Numbered from the stretch's first letter, positions 1 to 8,485 are shown. The stretch: 64,000 nucleotides of DNA from Faecalibacterium hattorii (GCF_003287455.1 NZ_PRLC01000009.1:1-64000), one strand, 5' to 3'. Notes: a model not told the origin generated them from the sequence alone. Numbers and translations are program-made.

Positions 1-122
1 GTTGTCCCTTTGGCATACAAAAACACCCCATTTCCTAAACAGTATACCATACTGTCTAACAAATAGGGTGCAGTTCAAGGAGGTACAGCGGGCTTCTTAC
101 ATATCCAAACGGAGGTTCGCAA

Positions 123-794
123 TTGGAATCCACTTTGAAATTCCAACGCGGAGACATCTACTTTATTCGACTGGGCAGCGGCACCGGTTCCGAACAAAGC
201 GGAACCCGCCCTGCAGTCATCCTGCAAAACGATGTGGGCAATGCCTATTCACCGACTTTGATCGTTGCGACTTTGACAAGTAAGACAGAAAAGAAAGCTG
301 CGCAGCCGACCCATTGTCTGGTGGAACCGGAAAAGCTGGAGCCTTCCATCGTTCAAGCTGAACAGATCTTCACCATCGACAAGAGCCGTATCCAAAATTT
401 TGCAGGACACCTCACCCCGGAAGAAATGAGCCGGGTCGATGATGCCGTGAAGATCAGCCTTGCCCTGAACCCGATGGGGAGTATCCAAAAGCTGAAACCC
501 ATCATCCGCTCCACGGCAGCGTATGCGCCGCCGGAAGTAGTGGATGGAAAGCCACCCATCTATCCCTACACACCCATCAAATCGTCCTTTGAGGACGCAG
601 GGAGCGTGGAGGAAATGATGCTGTACACCGAGCTGCAATCCGCTGTTCATGCCATGATACAGCGGCTCGAATACAGCTTTACCTTTAATCCCAGCCTGCT
701 CACCATCCCGAAGCGTAAGCAGCAGGTCAGTGAGATTTTAGCAGAAGCCGAAAAATACATCTGGAGAATCCGGGAGGAAATGCAATGCGACTGA
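123..794 (+). CDS. MazF/PemK-like protein with C-terminal extension
   Basis: The first ~110 residues look like a PemK/MazF-type endoribonuclease fold: a RGDIYFIRLG opening strand, then RPAVILQND and IVATLTSK, followed by a segment ending near HLTPEEMSRVDDAVKISLAL. MazF toxins are usually ~110-120 residues. This protein is 223, with ~110 extra residues (proline-rich IYPYTP region, then helical) that I cannot place in a family. The TTG start is chosen because GGAGG lies 7 bases upstream at 111-115. No MazE-like antitoxin gene is visible. The stop overlaps the next gene by 10 bp, so the two are probably co-translated. A regulatory rather than toxic role is possible. Confidence 0.75.
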   Translation: MESTLKFQRGDIYFIRLGSGTGSEQSGTRPAVILQNDVGNAYSPTLIVATLTSKTEKKAAQPTHCLVEPEKLEPSIVQAEQIFTIDKSRIQNFAGHLTPEEMSRVDDAVKISLALNPMGSIQKLKPIIRSTAAYAPPEVVDGKPPIYPYTPIKSSFEDAGSVEEMMLYTELQSAVHAMIQRLEYSFTFNPSLLTIPKRKQQVSEILAEAEKYIWRIREEMQCD

Positions 795-1603
795 GCAACA
801 CCAACAACTTTTCCGCATCTTTCAATGTGGCCACTCCTTATCAGATGGTGGTCATTCACAGCAGCAAGCTAATCTACCCGCGCGAGCTTTATCAGCGGGG
901 CATCCAGCGTAAGCGCGTTGAGCTGATTGCAAGAGACTTCAATGAATATACGGCGAATGAGCCGAAGGTCAGCTTTCGCAATGGCCGGTATTATGTAACG
1001 GACGGTCAGCACACCATTGAAGCGCGTATCCTGCGCAACGGTGGCAAAGACCTCCCGATTCTCTGCAAGGTGTATACGGGTCTGACGATGCAGCAGGAAG
1101 CCCTGTTCTTCGCAGAGCAAAACGGTCACGCTGCACCGCTGACGGCGGGCATCAAGCTCCGTGCCAAGGTCGTGGGCGAGGATGCTCTTTCCATGGCATT
1201 CCTCGCAGCCACCAACCGGGTGGGTCTGGACTTCAACTATGACAGCTTGCAGTTGAGCGACTACCGCATCAGCTGCGTAGGCACTGCACTCAAGCTGTAC
1301 AACCAGATGGGCGAGAAAATCTACTGCGAGGCTCTGCGGCTGATTGTGGACGCATGGGAGGGCAAACCCGATTCCTTCCGTGCCGCAGTCCTGAAGGGTG
1401 TGATGTACTTCGTGGAAGTGTATCACGGTGAGTTCAACGAGGAACGGCTGATCCGTGCCCTGCGCAGCGTCCATCCCATGGAAATCTACCGCACCGGGAT
1501 GGACAACCCGGCAAAGCTGCCCGGATGGAAGAAATACGTTTTCCCCATCTATGCGGCGTACAACGGCAAATCCCGTAAGGATGCCCTGCCGATGAAGTTC
1601 TGA
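785..1603 (+). CDS. DGQHT-motif protein (ParB/DndB-like, DUF6551-type)
   Basis: A 272-residue protein with YYVTDGQHTIEARIL near residue 78, resembling the DGQHR/DGHHR signature of DndB-like and ParB-like N-terminal domains. The rest is helical (LTAGIKLRAK, then a C-terminal region ending DALPMKF) and matches my memory of DUF6551 proteins carried on clostridial mobile elements. The start overlaps the MazF-like gene by 10 bp. Function is not known; DNA binding or a nucleotide-dependent role is inferred only from the motif. It is followed by a strong hairpin at 1629-1663. Confidence 0.6.
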   Translation: MRLSNTNNFSASFNVATPYQMVVIHSSKLIYPRELYQRGIQRKRVELIARDFNEYTANEPKVSFRNGRYYVTDGQHTIEARILRNGGKDLPILCKVYTGLTMQQEALFFAEQNGHAAPLTAGIKLRAKVVGEDALSMAFLAATNRVGLDFNYDSLQLSDYRISCVGTALKLYNQMGEKIYCEALRLIVDAWEGKPDSFRAAVLKGVMYFVEVYHGEFNEERLIRALRSVHPMEIYRTGMDNPAKLPGWKKYVFPIYAAYNGKSRKDALPMKF

Positions 1604-1628
1604 CATTTACAGGAATCTCTCCTTAAAG

Positions 1629-1663
1629 ACAATGGGCATCCGCACAACGCAGATGCCCATTGT
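1629..1663 (+). terminator. hairpin after the MazF/DGQHT pair
   Basis: Perfect 12-bp inverted repeat (acaatgggcatc / gatgcccattgt) with an 11-base loop, 26 bases after the stop of the DGQHT gene. The following sequence is T-rich but has no long U-tract, so termination may be partial. Confidence 0.6.
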
Positions 1664-1710
1664 TACATATTAAGACAACAGCATTTATTCATAATAGGAG
1701 TTACAATCTT

Positions 1711-1896
1711 ATGATCGATAAATTTTCACAGGTCGCAGAGAACCTTCCTGCGGCTGACCGTGATGCCGACCGGCAATATCATGTAATCAACGGTTATCCT
1801 GTCGTTTTTAGCTTTTCCAAGGAACCCAACCCGGAAGCGTTTGAGCGCATTCGGAACATCCTGCTTGCCACCAGCTATACGAAGAAGGTAGGTTGA
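1711..1896 (+). CDS. small TnpW-like protein of a mobile element
   Basis: A 61-residue protein starting MIDKFSQVAENL. I prefer this ATG to an upstream in-frame start at 1660 because AGGAG ends 10 bases before it (1696-1700) and the upstream start falls in the terminator hairpin. The segment INGYPVVFSFSKEPNPEAF followed by a short helix resembles the transposon-encoded TnpW family, which accompanies large serine recombinases. The similarity is by eye and weak. It lies ~140 bp before the recombinase gene. Confidence 0.5.
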   Translation: MIDKFSQVAENLPAADRDADRQYHVINGYPVVFSFSKEPNPEAFERIRNILLATSYTKKVG

Positions 1897-1900
1897 CATC

Positions 1901-2038
1901 ATGGACGAATGCAGAATCAAACGCTATACTGAGTGCGGTAACGGGCGATATTACAAACCGAGCCATTGCCGGACGTTCTTTGACAACGAAATAAAGCCTA
2001 TCCCCACTTTTATGATGAAAGTGAGGAATTTACAATGA
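1901..2038 (+). CDS. 45-residue Cys/His-containing hypothetical protein
   Basis: A 46-codon reading frame, MDECRIKRYTECGNGRYY onward, with three cysteines and one histidine (CX7C, then HC) that could bind a metal. It begins 4 bases after the stop of the TnpW-like gene and its TGA overlaps the recombinase ATG (ATGA at 2035-2038). This arrangement suggests translational coupling to the recombinase. Family not recognised; it could be a leader peptide with no independent function. Confidence 0.5.
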   Translation: MDECRIKRYTECGNGRYYKPSHCRTFFDNEIKPIPTFMMKVRNLQ

Positions 2039-3633
2039 CAAGAAATAACAATCGCGTGTGCTGCTTGTACCGCGTTTCCACCGATAAGCAGGTGGATTTC
2101 AACTCCAACCATGAAGCAGACCTGCCCATGCAGCGAAAGGCTTGCCATAAATTCGCTGAATCGAAGGGCTGGGTCATCGTCCATGAAGAACAGGAAGAAG
2201 GCGTGTCCGGCCACAAAGTCCGGGCCGCCGCCCGCGACAAGCTCCAGATCATCAAGGACTATGCCCGAAAGGGCAAGTTCGATATCCTGCTGGTATTCAT
2301 GTTCGACCGTATCGGTCGTATCGCAGATGAAACGCCCTTTGTTGTGGAATGGTTTGTACGGAACGGCATCCGGGTATGGAGTACCCAAGAGGGTGAGCAG
2401 CGTTTCGACAACCACACTGACAAACTGCTGAACTACATCCGATTCTGGCAGGCGGACGGAGAAAGCGAAAAGACTTCCGTCCGTACCCGCACCAGTCTGC
2501 GCCAGCTTGTAGAAGAAGGTCACTTCAAGGGCGGAAATGCGCCTTATGGCTATGACCTTGTACGGAGTGGGCGTATCAACAAGCGCAAGCATGAACTGTA
2601 CGAACTGCACATCAACGAGCAGGAAGCTGCCGTAGTGCGGATTGTCTTTGACAAATATGTGTATGAGGGCTACGGCCCGCAGCACATTGCTACCTATCTG
2701 AACAATTCTGGCTATCGCGCAAGGTCTGGAAAGTGCTGGCACCCATCCAGTATTCGGGGGATGGTACAAAACCTGACCTACACCGGCGTTCTCCGCTGTG
2801 GGGATGCACGGTCAGAATTGATGCCGGATTTGCAGATTGTCCCGCAGGAACAGTTTGAAAACGCACAGCGCATTCGGAATGAACGCTCTGTGCGCTCAAC
2901 TGCGGAAGCCGAAAATCGTCTTCCTTTGAACATCCATGGGAAGTCGCTGCTTGCCGGCAACGCTTACTGCGGACACTGCGGTGCAAAGCTGGAACTGACC
3001 AGCAGCCGTAAATGGCGAAAAATGGCAGATGGATCGTTAGACGATACGCTGCGTATTCGCTATACCTGTTACGGAAAGCTCCGCAAGCAGACCAACTGCA
3101 CCGGGCAGACGGGATATACCGTCCACATTCTGGATGAGATCATTGATAAAGCTGTCCGCCAGATTTTCTCCAAGATGAGGGGTATCCCCAAAGAGCAGAT
3201 CGTTACAAAACGCTATGAAAAAGAGAATGCGGAACGCAAGAATCATCTGCAAGACCTTCAGACACAGCGGAACAAGGCAGAAAAAGACCTGTTCGCACTG
3301 AAAACCGAGGTTTTAGCTTGCATCAAAGGTGAAAGCGTGTTACCGAGAGAAACCCTTGCCGAAATGATTACAGCGCAGGAAGAGAAACTCACGGAGCTGG
3401 AAAACCTTTGCGAAGCGGCCAGTGAAGAACTGGAGAAAACGGCTGAGCTGATGGATAAAGTGTCGCGGCTGTATGATGAACTGATTTCTTATGCTGACCT
3501 GTACGACAGTGCAAATTTTGAAGCGAAGAAGATGATCGTCAACCAGCTCATCCGCAGGGTAGACGTATATCGCGGATACCAGATCAACATCTCGTTCAAC
3601 TTCGATCTCACTCCTTACATTGAGGGGGAGTGA
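2035..3633 (+). CDS. large serine recombinase
   Basis: A 532-residue site-specific recombinase of the large serine (resolvase/TnpX-like) class. The N-terminal catalytic domain has CCLYRVSTDKQ, whose serine is the expected nucleophile, and MFDRIGR. A recombinase domain follows (GGNAPYGYDL, TYTGVLRCG), then a zinc ribbon (CGHCGAKLELTS with later cysteines) and a long charged coiled-coil region (about residues 395-475). Such enzymes excise and integrate elements using short att sites with a 2-bp crossover. It lies at the edge of the less GC-rich region, converging on tRNA-Ala, consistent with marking one end of an integrative element. Confidence 0.95.
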   Translation: MTRNNNRVCCLYRVSTDKQVDFNSNHEADLPMQRKACHKFAESKGWVIVHEEQEEGVSGHKVRAAARDKLQIIKDYARKGKFDILLVFMFDRIGRIADETPFVVEWFVRNGIRVWSTQEGEQRFDNHTDKLLNYIRFWQADGESEKTSVRTRTSLRQLVEEGHFKGGNAPYGYDLVRSGRINKRKHELYELHINEQEAAVVRIVFDKYVYEGYGPQHIATYLNNSGYRARSGKCWHPSSIRGMVQNLTYTGVLRCGDARSELMPDLQIVPQEQFENAQRIRNERSVRSTAEAENRLPLNIHGKSLLAGNAYCGHCGAKLELTSSRKWRKMADGSLDDTLRIRYTCYGKLRKQTNCTGQTGYTVHILDEIIDKAVRQIFSKMRGIPKEQIVTKRYEKENAERKNHLQDLQTQRNKAEKDLFALKTEVLACIKGESVLPRETLAEMITAQEEKLTELENLCEAASEELEKTAELMDKVSRLYDELISYADLYDSANFEAKKMIVNQLIRRVDVYRGYQINISFNFDLTPYIEGE

Positions 3634-3774
3634 TACGTCCGCCTGCAAAACAGTCGGGCATCGAACAAGCATTTTCAAAAACAACGAAACAGCAAGAATT
3701 GGGGGTTGCCGTCCATACGCCTGCAAAATCAGGCATTTGGCTGATTTTCAGTGTGACCTCCAAGAAAGCAAAAA

Positions 3775-3812
3775 GAAAAGCACCATACTTCCTACGAAGT
3801 ACAGTGCTTTTT

Positions 3813-3813
<1 letters not shown>
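3775..3813. terminator. bidirectional terminator between recombinase and tRNA-Ala
   Basis: Stem AGCAC...GTGCT with an inner ACTTC/GAAGT helix, flanked by an A-rich run on the left and six T on the right. On the plus strand it ends the recombinase transcript. On the minus strand it starts right after the tRNA CCA end and runs into TTTTCTTTTT. Confidence 0.8.
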
Positions 3814-3888
<75 letters not shown>

Positions 3889-3987
3889 ATAAAATCCAAG
3901 AAGCGAACCTCTTGGATGGAGTTTTTTGTTGGGAATTTGATTGTCGCAGGACTATCTGACTGGGGGTGTGTTTTGATACCAACCGGG

Positions 3988-4010
3988 CTCCCAGCTGAGC
4001 TAATCCCCCA
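3988..4010 (-). pseudogene. truncated 5' fragment of tRNA-Ala
   Basis: 23 bp identical to the 5' end of the tRNA-Ala gene (3867-3889), covering the acceptor 5' strand, D-arm and D-loop and then diverging. It keeps the original promoter side (TTGACA-17-TATAAT at 4042-4070). The spacing to the intact copy is 121 bp. It looks like the remnant left when DNA inserted into, or duplicated part of, the tRNA gene. Confidence 0.85.
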
Positions 4011-4041
4011 CATGTTTTATTTCTGTCTGACGACAGGAGTT

Positions 4042-4070
4042 ATTATACCAGCATCTAGGGGATTTGTCAA
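4042..4070 (-). promoter_or_regulatory. consensus promoter for the tRNA-Ala locus
   Basis: TTGACA (4065-4070), 17-bp spacer, TATAAT (4042-4047), both boxes perfect. The start point would fall about 25 bp before the tRNA fragment. The transcript would read the fragment, ~100 nt of spacer and then the intact tRNA-Ala. Confidence 0.9.
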
Positions 4071-4077
4071 CTATTTT

Positions 4078-4740
4078 TTAATTCTTTTTATGTTTCTGGC
4101 CGAAGCGGTACTCCTTGCCCGCGCGGATGCGCTGGATGTTGGCGCGGTGCATGTAGATGACCATGCCGCCCATGATGAGCGCACCCACCACGCAAACCGC
4201 AAGGTCCCCTGCGGCAAAGCCCTTGAGCAAGCCGTAAATAAGGGTCAGCACCGGATAGGCGGCTGCCATCGTGATGCTGCCCAGCGAGACCATGCCGGTG
4301 GGGATGAGGCAGAGCAGGAAGACTGCCGTCAGAAAGGGCAGCAGGATGGGCTGGATGGCCAGAATGGCACCGCCCGCCACCAAAACGCCCTTGCCGCCCT
4401 TGAAGCCGAAATAGATGGGCTTTGAGTGGCCGATGACTGCAAGGATCGCCGTCATATAGACGCCGAGGTAAGGCGAGACCGCCGCATCCGCAGGCAGGAA
4501 GCCGAACAGCCACCGCCCGATGCAGACCGCCGCCACGCCTTTGAGCACATCGCCCGCCGCCGTGAGGGCAGCGGCCTTTTTGCCAAAGGTGCGCAGCATG
4601 TTGGTCATGCCCGCTGCGCCGCTGCCGTGGTTGCGGACATCGTCGTGGTAGAGGCACTTGCTGACCAGAATGCCGGTGTCGATACTGCCCAGCAGATAGG
4701 CCTGTGCGGCGGCGGCGAGGACGATGAGGATCGTCATCAT
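4078..4740 (-). CDS. plsY: glycerol-3-phosphate acyltransferase PlsY
   Basis: A 220-residue multi-pass membrane protein that transfers acyl groups from acyl-phosphate to glycerol-3-phosphate, the first step of phospholipid synthesis. The family signatures are present: an N-terminal AYLLGSIDTG helix, HGSGAAGMTNMLRTFG (usually GSGNPGATN, here slightly altered), a GFKGGKGV loop, and the final helix followed by a basic tail. It starts 11 bases after der, and der-plsY is a conserved neighbourhood in Firmicutes. Its acyl-phosphate supplier PlsX is encoded at 47,891-48,898. Confidence 0.95.
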   Translation of the reverse strand: MMTILIVLAAAAQAYLLGSIDTGILVSKCLYHDDVRNHGSGAAGMTNMLRTFGKKAAALTAAGDVLKGVAAVCIGRWLFGFLPADAAVSPYLGVYMTAILAVIGHSKPIYFGFKGGKGVLVAGGAILAIQPILLPFLTAVFLLCLIPTGMVSLGSITMAAAYPVLTLIYGLLKGFAAGDLAVCVVGALIMGGMVIYMHRANIQRIRAGKEYRFGQKHKKN

Positions 4741-4751
4741 CAGTCGCCCCC

Positions 4752-6095
4752 TTACACGTCTTTTGCGCCCACCGAGCCGTTGCCGCGCTCGCGGATCACC
4801 AGCCGGATCGGCGTGTGCTCCAGACCGAAGTTCTCGCGGATCTGGTTGATGAGATAGCGCTGATAGCTGAAATGGAACAGCTGCTTGGAGTTGACGAAGG
4901 CCACGAACGTCGGCGGGCGGGTGGAGGCCTGCGTCAGGTAGAAGATCTTCAGGCGGCGGCCCTTGTCGCTGGGCGGCTGCATCCGAGCCGTGGCGCGGGC
5001 CAGCATCTCGTTCAGCACGCCGGTGGGCACGCGGGCACCGTTTTGGGCGTCCACATCCCGGATGAGCTGCATCAGCTTGTTGACGTTATAGCCTGTCTGC
5101 GCGGAGATGAAGATGATGGGAGCATAGCCCATGAAGCTGAAGCACTCGGCGTAGCCGCGGCGCTGGAGCTCCATGGTGTTGGTCTCCTTGCCCTCCACGG
5201 CGTCCCACTTGTTGACGACGATGATGCAGGCCTTGCCCTGATCGTGGGCGTAGCCGGCCACCTTGCTGTCCTGCTCGGTGAAGCCGACCGTTGCGTCCAC
5301 GAGGATCAGGGCCACGCGGCTGCGCTCAACAGCGGCCAGCGCGCGGACGACCATATAGCGTTCGAGGCCGTCGGTGATATTGCTGCGCTTGCGCAGACCG
5401 GCGGTGTCGGTGAAGATGAACTTGCCGTAGGCGTTGTCCACGGGGGTGTCGATGGCATCACGGGTGGTGCCCGCCTCATTGGCCACGATCATCCGGTTCT
5501 CGCCCAGAATGCGGTTGGTCAGGCTGGACTTGCCCACATTGGGGCGGCCGATGATGGCCACCGGGATGCGGTCCTCCTCCACGACAGTCTCGCTGAAATC
5601 GAGGTGGGCGCAGACGGCGTCCAGCAGGTCGCCGGTGCCGTGGCCGTGGACGGACGAAATGGGCATGACCTCGTCAAAACCGAGGTTGTAGAACTCGTAC
5701 AGCTCCATGGGGGTGTCGCCGACATTGTCGCACTTGTTGACGGCCAGAATGACCGGCTTGTGGCTGCGGCGGAGCATGTGGGCAACGTCCTCGTCGGCAG
5801 CGGTCAGGCCGTTGCGGACATCCGTCACCATGATGATGCAGTCGGCGGTGTCGATGGCGATCTGCGCCTGTTCCCGCATGTGGGCCAGAATGCCCTCGGT
5901 GGCCTTCGGCTCGATGCCGCCGGTGTCCACCAGCAGGAACTCGTGGCCGCTCCACTCGCAGTTGGCAAAGATGCGGTCGCGGGTGATGCCGGGGGTGTCC
6001 TCGACGATGGCCAGACGCTGACCGCAGAGTTTATTGAACAGGGTGGATTTGCCCACGTTGGGGCGGCCCACCACTGCTACGATCGGTTTGCTCAT
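4752..6095 (-). CDS. der: ribosome-assembly GTPase Der (EngA)
   Basis: Tandem-GTPase protein needed for 50S subunit maturation. Two G domains are visible: GRPNVGKST with DTPG and NKCD in the first, and GRPNVGKSS with DTAG and NKWD in the second. A C-terminal KH-like domain follows. I place the start at MSKPIVAVVG (447 residues) rather than 26 codons upstream because AAGGAGG lies just before this ATG. It is transcribed after the DUF512 protein gene (31-bp gap) and before plsY. Confidence 0.96.
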   Translation of the reverse strand: MSKPIVAVVGRPNVGKSTLFNKLCGQRLAIVEDTPGITRDRIFANCEWSGHEFLLVDTGGIEPKATEGILAHMREQAQIAIDTADCIIMVTDVRNGLTAADEDVAHMLRRSHKPVILAVNKCDNVGDTPMELYEFYNLGFDEVMPISSVHGHGTGDLLDAVCAHLDFSETVVEEDRIPVAIIGRPNVGKSSLTNRILGENRMIVANEAGTTRDAIDTPVDNAYGKFIFTDTAGLRKRSNITDGLERYMVVRALAAVERSRVALILVDATVGFTEQDSKVAGYAHDQGKACIIVVNKWDAVEGKETNTMELQRRGYAECFSFMGYAPIIFISAQTGYNVNKLMQLIRDVDAQNGARVPTGVLNEMLARATARMQPPSDKGRRLKIFYLTQASTRPPTFVAFVNSKQLFHFSYQRYLINQIRENFGLEHTPIRLVIRERGNGSVGAKDV

Positions 6096-6126
6096 GGGGG
6101 TTCCTCCTTTCAGAGTTTTCTCACTC

Positions 6127-7455
6127 TCAATGTCTTCTTCTCGAAATATGAAGGCCGGTGCGGAGCAGCGCACGGGCCTCGTCGCCGCCGCTCACGGGCA
6201 GGACCTCCACCTTGACGCCCAGCCGCTCGCCCAATTGGGCAATGGTCATATCGTCAAGGAAGGTATCTTTCTCTTCCCGCAGCATCACGGCGGGCACGCC
6301 GAGGGTCCCGCTCTTCAGCTTGCCCTCGCACTGGGCGATGATGTCCGTGGCTGTGACGAGGCCCGCCACGCCCACATTGCCGCCGAAGAACTTGTTCTGG
6401 ATGGTATGGACGTTGACCTCGATCATGGGGTACTGGCGGTGCAGCTCGTCCATCATCCGGGTGATGAGGGGGGAGGCCATGGTCCCCGTCACCACATCCA
6501 TCTGCTTGGAGCCGAAAAGGCGGTGGGGCTTTGCCAGCTCCGCGAGGAACTCCTCCTCGAACAGCCGCATCATGCCGACGCCGTTCTCCAACTGGTCGTA
6601 GTCGCCGTAGAAGGAGCCGTCCGGGATGGGACGCCCGGCCTTCAGGTACCACTCGTCGCTGGGGTAGATGATCCGCTTGCCGTGGCGACGGAGGCATTCG
6701 TCGCCGAACTCCTCCATGATGTCGATGACGGCAGCGCTGGTCTCGGCGTCGTAGGGCGTCTGTTTGAACAGGTTCTTGCGGTAATCGGTCACACCGCAGG
6801 GCACTGCCGCGATGCTCTGCACCATCGGCGTCAGCTCCAGCAGGTCGCTCAGGGTGCGGCGCAGCTCGTCGCCGTCGTTGATGCCCCGGCAGAGCACCAG
6901 TTGGCAGTTCACCGCGATGCCGCCCTCCACAAGGCGGGGCAGGTACTTGAGCACCTCGCCCGCGCGCTTGTTGGCCAGCATCCGCACCCGGAGCTGGGGG
7001 TTCGTGGTGTGGACCGAAATATTGATCGGTGAAATGTGCATTTTGATGATGCGGTCGATCTCATGGTCCTGCATGTTCGTCATGGTGATGTAGTTGCCGA
7101 ACAAGAAGGACAGCCGCTCATCGTCATCCTTGAAATACAGGCTCTCCCGCATACCGGGGGGCAGCTGGTCGATGAAGCAGAACATGCAGTGGTTCGAGCA
7201 GGAGTGCTTCTCGTCGCCCAGATAGGTGTGGAAATCGCAGCCGAAGGGGCCGCGCGCTTCGCGCTGCACGTCCCACTCGCGGATGCCGTCCGCCACCTTC
7301 GCTTTCAGGTGAAAGCTCTTGCTGTCCGTGTAGAAATCATAGTCCAGCGTATCGTTCAGCTCGTTCTCGTCCACGCTCAGCAGCTCGTCGCCGGGCTGCA
7401 GACCGAGGGACTGCGCTTCGCTGCCCTCTTCGATCCGCTCGATCTTGATCGCCAT
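6127..7455 (-). CDS. PDZ/DUF512 radical-SAM-like protein
   Basis: A 442-residue protein with an N-terminal PDZ-like segment (SLGLQPGDELLSVD), a CX3CX2C motif (CSNHCMFCF, about residues 86-94) typical of radical SAM iron-sulfur enzymes, and a C-terminal DUF512 region (GSFYGDYDQLENGVG, VTGTMASP, FFGGNVGVAGL). The family is widespread in Firmicutes and cyanobacteria, is often next to der, and has no settled function. It is the first gene of a probable DUF512-der-plsY operon. Confidence 0.9.
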   Translation of the reverse strand: MAIKIERIEEGSEAQSLGLQPGDELLSVDENELNDTLDYDFYTDSKSFHLKAKVADGIREWDVQREARGPFGCDFHTYLGDEKHSCSNHCMFCFIDQLPPGMRESLYFKDDDERLSFLFGNYITMTNMQDHEIDRIIKMHISPINISVHTTNPQLRVRMLANKRAGEVLKYLPRLVEGGIAVNCQLVLCRGINDGDELRRTLSDLLELTPMVQSIAAVPCGVTDYRKNLFKQTPYDAETSAAVIDIMEEFGDECLRRHGKRIIYPSDEWYLKAGRPIPDGSFYGDYDQLENGVGMMRLFEEEFLAELAKPHRLFGSKQMDVVTGTMASPLITRMMDELHRQYPMIEVNVHTIQNKFFGGNVGVAGLVTATDIIAQCEGKLKSGTLGVPAVMLREEKDTFLDDMTIAQLGERLGVKVEVLPVSGGDEARALLRTGLHISRRRH

Positions 7456-7532
7456 GCTCCCACCCGCCTTTCCAGCCTCCGGTTCCGTAAGCGAACCGCA
7501 ATTTTCTCGTCAGAACACACGTTTACAGTCAG

Positions 7533-7570
7533 CTCAGGCGAGCCGTAAGCTCGCTTGAGAGGTTTTGTAC
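7533..7570. repeat. short copy of the intergenic repeat family
   Basis: Hairpin ctcaGgCGAGC / GCTCGcttgag followed by gagaggttttgtac, matching the end of the longer unit at 35,159-35,298. It lies between rpmF and the DUF512 gene. The intergenic stretch 7,456-7,643 otherwise holds only the rpmF terminator. Confidence 0.55.
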
Positions 7571-7574
7571 AAAA

Positions 7575-7608
7575 GAAGAAGGGGAAGGCATTGCGCCATC
7601 CCCTTCTC
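7575..7608 (-). terminator. terminator after rpmF
   Basis: Minus-strand stem AGAAGGGGATGGC / GCCTTCCCCTTCT with a 5-base loop, ending in TTTT, 36 bp downstream of the rpmF stop. Confidence 0.75.
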
Positions 7609-7643
7609 AACATAACACCAATGTGCCACCAATTTTGCGCAAA

Positions 7644-7823
7644 TTAGGCCTTCTTGATGACTTCCTCGCCCTTGTAGTAACCGCAGTTGCCACATGCCTG
7701 GTGGGGGAGCTTCAGAGAGCCACAGTTGCTGCACTTGACCAGCGCAGGGGCCTCCAGCTTCCAAACATTGCTGCGACGCTTGTCGCGGCGGGCCTTGGAA
7801 AGATGTCTCTTAGGTACTGCCAT
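7644..7823 (-). CDS. rpmF: 50S ribosomal protein bL32
   Basis: A 59-residue protein starting MAVPKRHLSKARRDKRRS with the zinc-binding CSNCG...CGNCGYY pattern of bL32, all four cysteines kept. GGAGG lies ahead of the ATG. It follows yceD by 26 bp, the usual yceD-rpmF arrangement. Confidence 0.97.
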   Translation of the reverse strand: MAVPKRHLSKARRDKRRSNVWKLEAPALVKCSNCGSLKLPHQACGNCGYYKGEEVIKKA

Positions 7824-7849
7824 ATTTTTGCACCTCCTTGATGGGTTTC

Positions 7850-8350
7850 TCAGTTCAGCAGTGATTTGAGGATCGCGAGCCTTGCGTCAGCGGGAGCAGT
7901 CTCCTCTTCCTCTGGCGGGCAGACACACTCTGCCTTCTTCTTGCCGCAGCGAGGGCATAACCCTGCGCAGTCCGGGCTGCACAGCAGCACCGTGGGGATC
8001 TGGAACAAAAACTCTTGGCTCAGCCATTCGTCTACGTCCAGATGGCCTTTTTCGTCCAGTGGAAGATCGAAATCCGGGTCATCCAGATCTCGCTCCTTTG
8101 CTGTCCACTCCGCTTCGACCGTCTCTTCCCGTTCCACCGGGTCCAGACAGCGGGCGCACTCTCCGTGCACCAATGCTTTTGCCCGCAGTGTCATCCGGAC
8201 CTCTTCACCGTCCGTCTCTGCGTCAAAAACAGCAGTGACGGGCTGTGGGATCCTTGCGCCGGCGAAATCCTTGGCAGACAAATCACAGGGAAACTCTGCG
8301 TGGTAAGGCTTCGTGCCGGCCGCGATAAACTTTCTCAGGTCAAATTGCAT
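7850..8350 (-). CDS. yceD: YceD/DUF177 family protein
   Basis: A 166-residue protein of the DUF177 family, which in many bacteria is co-transcribed with rpmF and, in plants and E. coli, is linked to 23S rRNA processing. Two CXXC-type pairs are visible: CARCLDPV in the centre and CPRCGKKKAEC near the end. The start MQFDLRKF is chosen for the GAGGTG upstream of it; an in-frame extension of 21 codons would overlap the promoter. Confidence 0.88.
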   Translation of the reverse strand: MQFDLRKFIAAGTKPYHAEFPCDLSAKDFAGARIPQPVTAVFDAETDGEEVRMTLRAKALVHGECARCLDPVEREETVEAEWTAKERDLDDPDFDLPLDEKGHLDVDEWLSQEFLFQIPTVLLCSPDCAGLCPRCGKKKAECVCPPEEEETAPADARLAILKSLLN

Positions 8351-8378
8351 AGTACACCTCATAAAAGGCTGCTTTGTT

Positions 8379-8407
8379 AGTATAGCGCCAAAGCTTTCCT
8401 TTGTCAA
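8379..8407 (-). promoter_or_regulatory. promoter of yceD-rpmF
   Basis: TTGACA (8402-8407), 17-bp spacer, TATACT (8379-8384), 29 bp upstream of the yceD start codon. Confidence 0.85.
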
Positions 8408-8412
8408 CACCA

Positions 8413-8460
8413 AAACAGGCAGAAAACCGAAAAAATTTCAAATTCTCCGGTTTCCTGCCC
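8413..8460 (-). terminator. terminator after the P-loop gene
   Basis: Minus-strand stem GGCAGGAAACCG / CGGTTTTCTGCC with an A/T-rich loop, followed by TGTTTTGG, just before the yceD promoter. Confidence 0.65.
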
Positions 8461-8485
8461 GCTTGGATGGTCTCAGTTCAAAAAA

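Noticed and set aside
2-283. 93-codon frame at the left edge
   Set aside because: Its later part overlaps the MazF-like gene in another frame, and no start signal or recognisable motif is present. Bases 1-65 are A/T-richer and contain an ACAGTAT-ACC-ATACTGT palindrome, more likely a control region.
3893-3940. Plus-strand terminator at atccaaga...tcttggat followed by gttttttg
   Set aside because: A good hairpin, but the recombinase transcript already has a stronger terminator at 3,775-3,813, so I leave its strand and role open and mention it only with the tRNA locus.
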